A stretch of DNA of 64,000 nt from Bacteroidota bacterium (lineage in GTDB: Bacteria; Bacteroidota; Bacteroidia; Bacteroidales; Dysgonomonadaceae), in NCBI GenBank assembly GCA_023424395.1, contig JAFADY010000065.1, positions 1 to 64,000 on the forward strand, read 5' to 3'. Within the stretch, counting starts at the first letter, position 1, and every line of letters begins with the position of its first letter. The notes under the pieces were generated by a model. That model worked only from the letters and a program-made list of their open reading frames with translations, was not told the origin of the DNA and searched no databases. The translations under genes and the position numbers were made by a program. Shown piece by piece: positions 61,255 through 64,000 of the stretch.

Positions 61255-62880
61255 TTAAATTGGTCGAGGTAATAACATGACATCAATATAACCAGTGCCT
61301 ACACTATAGCCATTATAAATATCAAAACCTGGATAATATTGGTAACCTTTTAATACAGGATCTGAAAAGTAGAATGTAACAGTTCCCATGGGGTCACTAG
61401 TAAGTGTTGTTATCCATTTTGTTCTCTCTGATTTATTAAATTCATTTTGTCCCGTATATCCATACGATAGATCCAATTTAACAATTTTTTCTATTATGCC
61501 TCCAAGACCTACATCAACCTTAAAATTATTTGAATTAGTATATTTGGTACCTATTGTCGTTTCTTTCTCAACTGTCTGACTAGGATCATTTTCCTCTATA
61601 CGAATTGTCATAGACATTGATGAATTTACTATATCCCATTGTTCAAGTTGGAGACCACCGTTACGCAAAGGATGCCAAACTCCTTCAACATCATTCATTG
61701 ATTCTATCCAATATGTATGCTTATCTTTGCGTAGAAATCTTCCCTGTATTCTGTGTTTGACTTTATTTATTCTAAATAATTCTTTTGGTGAAACGTTATA
61801 CATTCTTACATTAGGTTCAAGTGGTAAAGTTCCATCTCTTCTTCCAGTGTATACATAAAATTTGAATTCAAAATTACCGTCTGTCCATATTTTATCTACA
61901 ATTTGAGTCCAAGTCAAAGGATCACTGTTATTGCTTTTAATTTCAACAGTAGTATGATTGGGATCATTTTGATCGGATATAGTGGATAACACACTAGGAT
62001 GAATCTTGATTTTATGTATATATTCTCGTATCTGGGGATTAAATTGTCCGTTTTTAGGATTATTTTTTGTCATACCAAAATAAATGTGGTCTCTTTGCCA
62101 ATAAACTGGATCTGTCCCAAAATGTAGAAACGCGTCTCTTACAATAGAACTGGGATTAACAATTTCGTCATAGGCATCTGCATCATACGGAGAAGACCTC
62201 GAAGAATTGGGCGATTCAATACTTGACTTTATACTACCATCAAATTCCGCGTCAATAAACACATATTCGGTCAAATTTGATGTGCTTCTTGTTTTATAGT
62301 TATTTATGACCTTTAATCTATCGTTGTCTTTTACAACCAAACAAGGAAAACCAGGAATCTCCTGTGCTTCTAATGTAAATAATGAGTCACCGTTCCCATA
62401 AAATATTTTTTCGAAGTTTTCAGTTAAAGGAGTTACGGCAATTTCGCTGTCCTCCACATCCCAATTTTCCGCAGTAAAATCATGGAATAAAGAAAAGTCG
62501 GGAACATAAATATTCAATAGTGGTAACATTTGCTCTATGTGACTCAATTTCTGTTTATCATCGCAATAAGATAATAATAAATCTCTTACTGTTTTCCCGT
62601 TTTCAACTTCCTTATTTTTGATAAAGGGGTAAAATACGTCATAATCTTTATCAAATTGTTTTAGTGCTTCATTTTTTATTAAAGCTCTTAATGCCTGGCT
62701 TTCGAATACAGCTTTTGATAAAAGCCTTGCAAACTCTTTCTGAGCCTCAATCTTGTCCATTTTGTAAGTATCTGTCGAAACCTCTTCTTTTTTAATAGCT
62801 TGTTCAATTTCATTTTCTACACATGATATAATTAGAATCAGAAATGCCAGCATGATAATTAGATAATTTAATTTTTTCAT
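61255..62880 (-). CDS. Large lipoprotein, paralogue of the 514-aa protein
   Basis: 541 aa, lipobox LIISC. Helical N-terminal part (FARLLSKAVFESQALRALI, KDYDVFYPFIKNK), then beta-rich. Shared text with the 514-aa protein: ALIKNEALKQFDKDYDV / LIKAEALKMIDDDYDV, WQRDHIYFG / WQRDYIYYD, KIWTDGNFEF / PKWTDGEFEF, ESMN..W and IRIEENDPSQTVEKETTIG / ITIEEQDDPETITNSEKTT. The C-terminal strands (SNNFKVDVGLGGIIEK, KLDLSYGYTGQNEFNKSE) alternate in the same way. Function unknown. Confidence 0.7.
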   Translation of the reverse strand: MKKLNYLIIMLAFLILIISCVENEIEQAIKKEEVSTDTYKMDKIEAQKEFARLLSKAVFESQALRALIKNEALKQFDKDYDVFYPFIKNKEVENGKTVRDLLLSYCDDKQKLSHIEQMLPLLNIYVPDFSLFHDFTAENWDVEDSEIAVTPLTENFEKIFYGNGDSLFTLEAQEIPGFPCLVVKDNDRLKVINNYKTRSTSNLTEYVFIDAEFDGSIKSSIESPNSSRSSPYDADAYDEIVNPSSIVRDAFLHFGTDPVYWQRDHIYFGMTKNNPKNGQFNPQIREYIHKIKIHPSVLSTISDQNDPNHTTVEIKSNNSDPLTWTQIVDKIWTDGNFEFKFYVYTGRRDGTLPLEPNVRMYNVSPKELFRINKVKHRIQGRFLRKDKHTYWIESMNDVEGVWHPLRNGGLQLEQWDIVNSSMSMTIRIEENDPSQTVEKETTIGTKYTNSNNFKVDVGLGGIIEKIVKLDLSYGYTGQNEFNKSERTKWITTLTSDPMGTVTFYFSDPVLKGYQYYPGFDIYNGYSVGTGYIDVMLLPRPI

Positions 62881-63038
62881 TGTGTTTAAATTTTAATGTG
62901 TTTGTTAAGTTATTAATTTAGAAAAGCCCGAAAGTATTATAATCATTCGTGTGTATATGGCTATCGTATTTCCCTGCAAGCGAATTAAAGGTTTAGAGTT
63001 CCTCCGGTTAAATACAAAAGTTTTAGCTTTGCTCTTCT

Positions 63039-63443
63039 TTAATTGATGTAGAAACTACCCCACATCATACCCCTCTCTCCGCTAAACGTAATGGTGTAAT
63101 TACCTATAGATAGCCCCATAAGCGGAATAACTAATTCCGATGGTGTTTGTGTATCTACCGCCGTGGCGTAAACCTGCCCTTGTGGGCCTGTAATGTTTAC
63201 CTGCAATGTACCTACGTCTTTTTGGAAGTGAACAAATAGCATGGTTGCTTGCAATTCGGCTACAATTGGATCAGTGCCGGAACGTGTACCACCGCTCCTC
63301 TGTAAATCTCCATGTAAATCAACGTGATCATTTTGTTTAGTGAGATTTACTTCATAATTACTTTTGGGTAAATAAGATTTTGTCCATGTATAAGGAATAA
63401 AAAAAATCCCGAAAGTTATACATAATAAAAGTGTTTTTTTCAT
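63039..63443 (-). CDS. Small secreted DUF3244-like protein
   Basis: 134 aa, signal peptide ending near YTWTKS. The mature part is an Ig-like beta sandwich with QATMLFVHFQKDVGTLQVNI, GQVYATAVDTQTPSELVIPL and the ending GLSIGNYTITFSGERG, which recalls a T9SS/Por-tail or DUF3244 strand pattern. It lies between the lipoprotein cluster and a LuxR-type gene. Confidence 0.65.
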   Translation of the reverse strand: MKKTLLLCITFGIFFIPYTWTKSYLPKSNYEVNLTKQNDHVDLHGDLQRSGGTRSGTDPIVAELQATMLFVHFQKDVGTLQVNITGPQGQVYATAVDTQTPSELVIPLMGLSIGNYTITFSGERGMMWGSFYIN

Positions 63444-63509
63444 TTTGCATTATTTTTTTTTGATAAATGGATAATGCAAAGCTAAAACATTGTGTTATAG
63501 CTGTCAATA

Positions 63510-63542
63510 GAATATAGGCTGAATATAGGCTGAATATAGGCT
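63510..63542. repeat. Three tandem 11-bp repeats
   Basis: GAATATAGGCT repeated exactly three times, one helical turn each, in the 209-bp gap between the DUF3244-like gene and the LuxR-type gene. Upstream of the DUF3244-like gene on its strand it would sit about 70-100 nt before the start. Probable regulator binding array. Confidence 0.6.
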
Positions 63543-63652
63543 ATTTAACAATTTATTTATCCTAATGTTCAGACTATAAGATTTATAGCAAAAAGAGAGT
63601 ATAGGTCCTTATGTGCAACTTTTAAGATTTACCGTATTTAATTGGGCCATAG

Positions 63653-64000
63653 TTATTCATCCACAATGGTTCTCAAGAAAAGCGGAATATCAGTCGCAGG
63701 ATTAGTAATACCTAATTTCTTTCGCAAGCCGGTGCGGTAGGTTTGTACGGTATTAGGGCTAATCTGTAAAATAACGGCAATTTCTTTTACACTCATTTTT
63801 GCATACGAAAGGAGGCATATCCGATATTCTGTTTCGTTGAGTTGAGGAAACCGGTGTTTGATGTTTTGTGATATATTTTGATTTACCTGATTGAAAACGG
63901 ATTCTATATTTTCCCATTGGTCGGTTGCATTTTTATTATAAACTATGGCTTGAAATTTCTTTACCAAATGCGAGTTATTGTTATGGTCATCTTCTCCGGT
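63653..64000 (-). CDS. LuxR-type HTH regulator, 3' part only
   Basis: At least 115 aa; the frame stays open to the window edge, so the N-terminus lies outside. The visible part has a helix (FNQVNQNISQNIKHRFPQLNE) and a C-terminal HTH (LNETEYRICLLSYAKMSVKEIAVILQISPNTVQTYRTGLRKKLG) typical of regulators fused to TPR sensors in Bacteroidota. It is upstream of the DUF3244-like gene and the tandem-repeat array and may control that cluster. Confidence 0.75.
   Translation of the reverse strand, partial: TGEDDHNNNSHLVKKFQAIVYNKNATDQWENIESVFNQVNQNISQNIKHRFPQLNETEYRICLLSYAKMSVKEIAVILQISPNTVQTYRTGLRKKLGITNPATDIPLFLRTIVDE

Noticed and set aside
48235..64000. Right attachment site of the tRNA-Asp element
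   Set aside because: I searched by eye for the tRNA-Asp 3' sequence after 57 kb and saw no copy, so no boundary is called. Terminators at 57290 and 57436 only hint that the element's plus-strand operon ends there.

Overview
The window looks like a chromosome segment of a Bacteroidales bacterium, perhaps of the Dysgonomonas/Proteiniphilum/Petrimonas/Parabacteroides side. The genus is an inference. Evidence: TAnnTTTG -7 boxes with a TTTG -33 box upstream of tRNAs, BACON, DUF5689, DUF3822, DUF1896 and FISUMP proteins, a SusC-type TonB receptor, and secreted proteins with type IX-like sorting domains. Gene order around rsmD/DUF3822/helicase/rsmI and fur/purA also fits Bacteroidales. Base composition is moderately AT-rich and clearly more AT-rich after about 57.4 kb.

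Layout. 0-7.2 kb: a split secreted protein (signal-peptide ORF overlapping a 361-aa ORF), a large FISUMP surface protein, and a divergent TPR-histidine kinase/NarL-type regulator pair. 7.3-15.2 kb: housekeeping genes (tRNA-Met, rsmD, DUF3822, RecD-like helicase, rsmI, HAD nucleotidase, conserved envelope proteins). 15.2-23.7 kb: a TonB receptor, two DUF5689 surface lipoproteins (one with BACON and lamin-tail domains), a DRGH endonuclease and a divergent EEP-family nuclease. I read this as an extracellular nucleic-acid utilisation locus. 23.8-30.3 kb: GHL10 hydrolase, Fur-family regulator, purA, membrane Zn-peptidase, pirin, epimerase, DUF1697. 30.3-30.9 kb: a REP-associated tyrosine transposase flanked by short palindromes. 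31-36.9 kb: a run of small single-domain genes (four SRPBCC and four VOC genes, DJ-1, TfoX-N, YdeI) with a Crp/Fnr remnant. 37-40.7 kb: galM, sugar transporter, galK. 40.9-44.1 kb: a secreted DUF4185/ricin-lectin protein. 44.3-48.3 kb: tRNA-Phe, pdxH, a LolD-like ATPase, an S9 peptidase and tRNA-Asp.

48.3-57.3 kb is a mobile element inserted beside tRNA-Asp. It carries an IntDOT-like tyrosine integrase, DUF1896, a structured noncoding stretch, a chain of overlapping unknown small genes, and a PRTRC cassette (E, C, probable F, B, ThiF). Proteins C, B and ThiF correspond to ubiquitin-like, E2-like and E1-like components, so this is a candidate bacterial ubiquitin-like conjugation module carried on a mobile element. 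I could not find the right end of the element.

57.4-64 kb is an AT-rich minus-strand run of lipoproteins: one is frameshifted, two are divergent paralogues with possible beta-pore-former-like C-termini, and one is a small DUF3244-like protein. The run ends at a LuxR-type regulator cut by the window edge.
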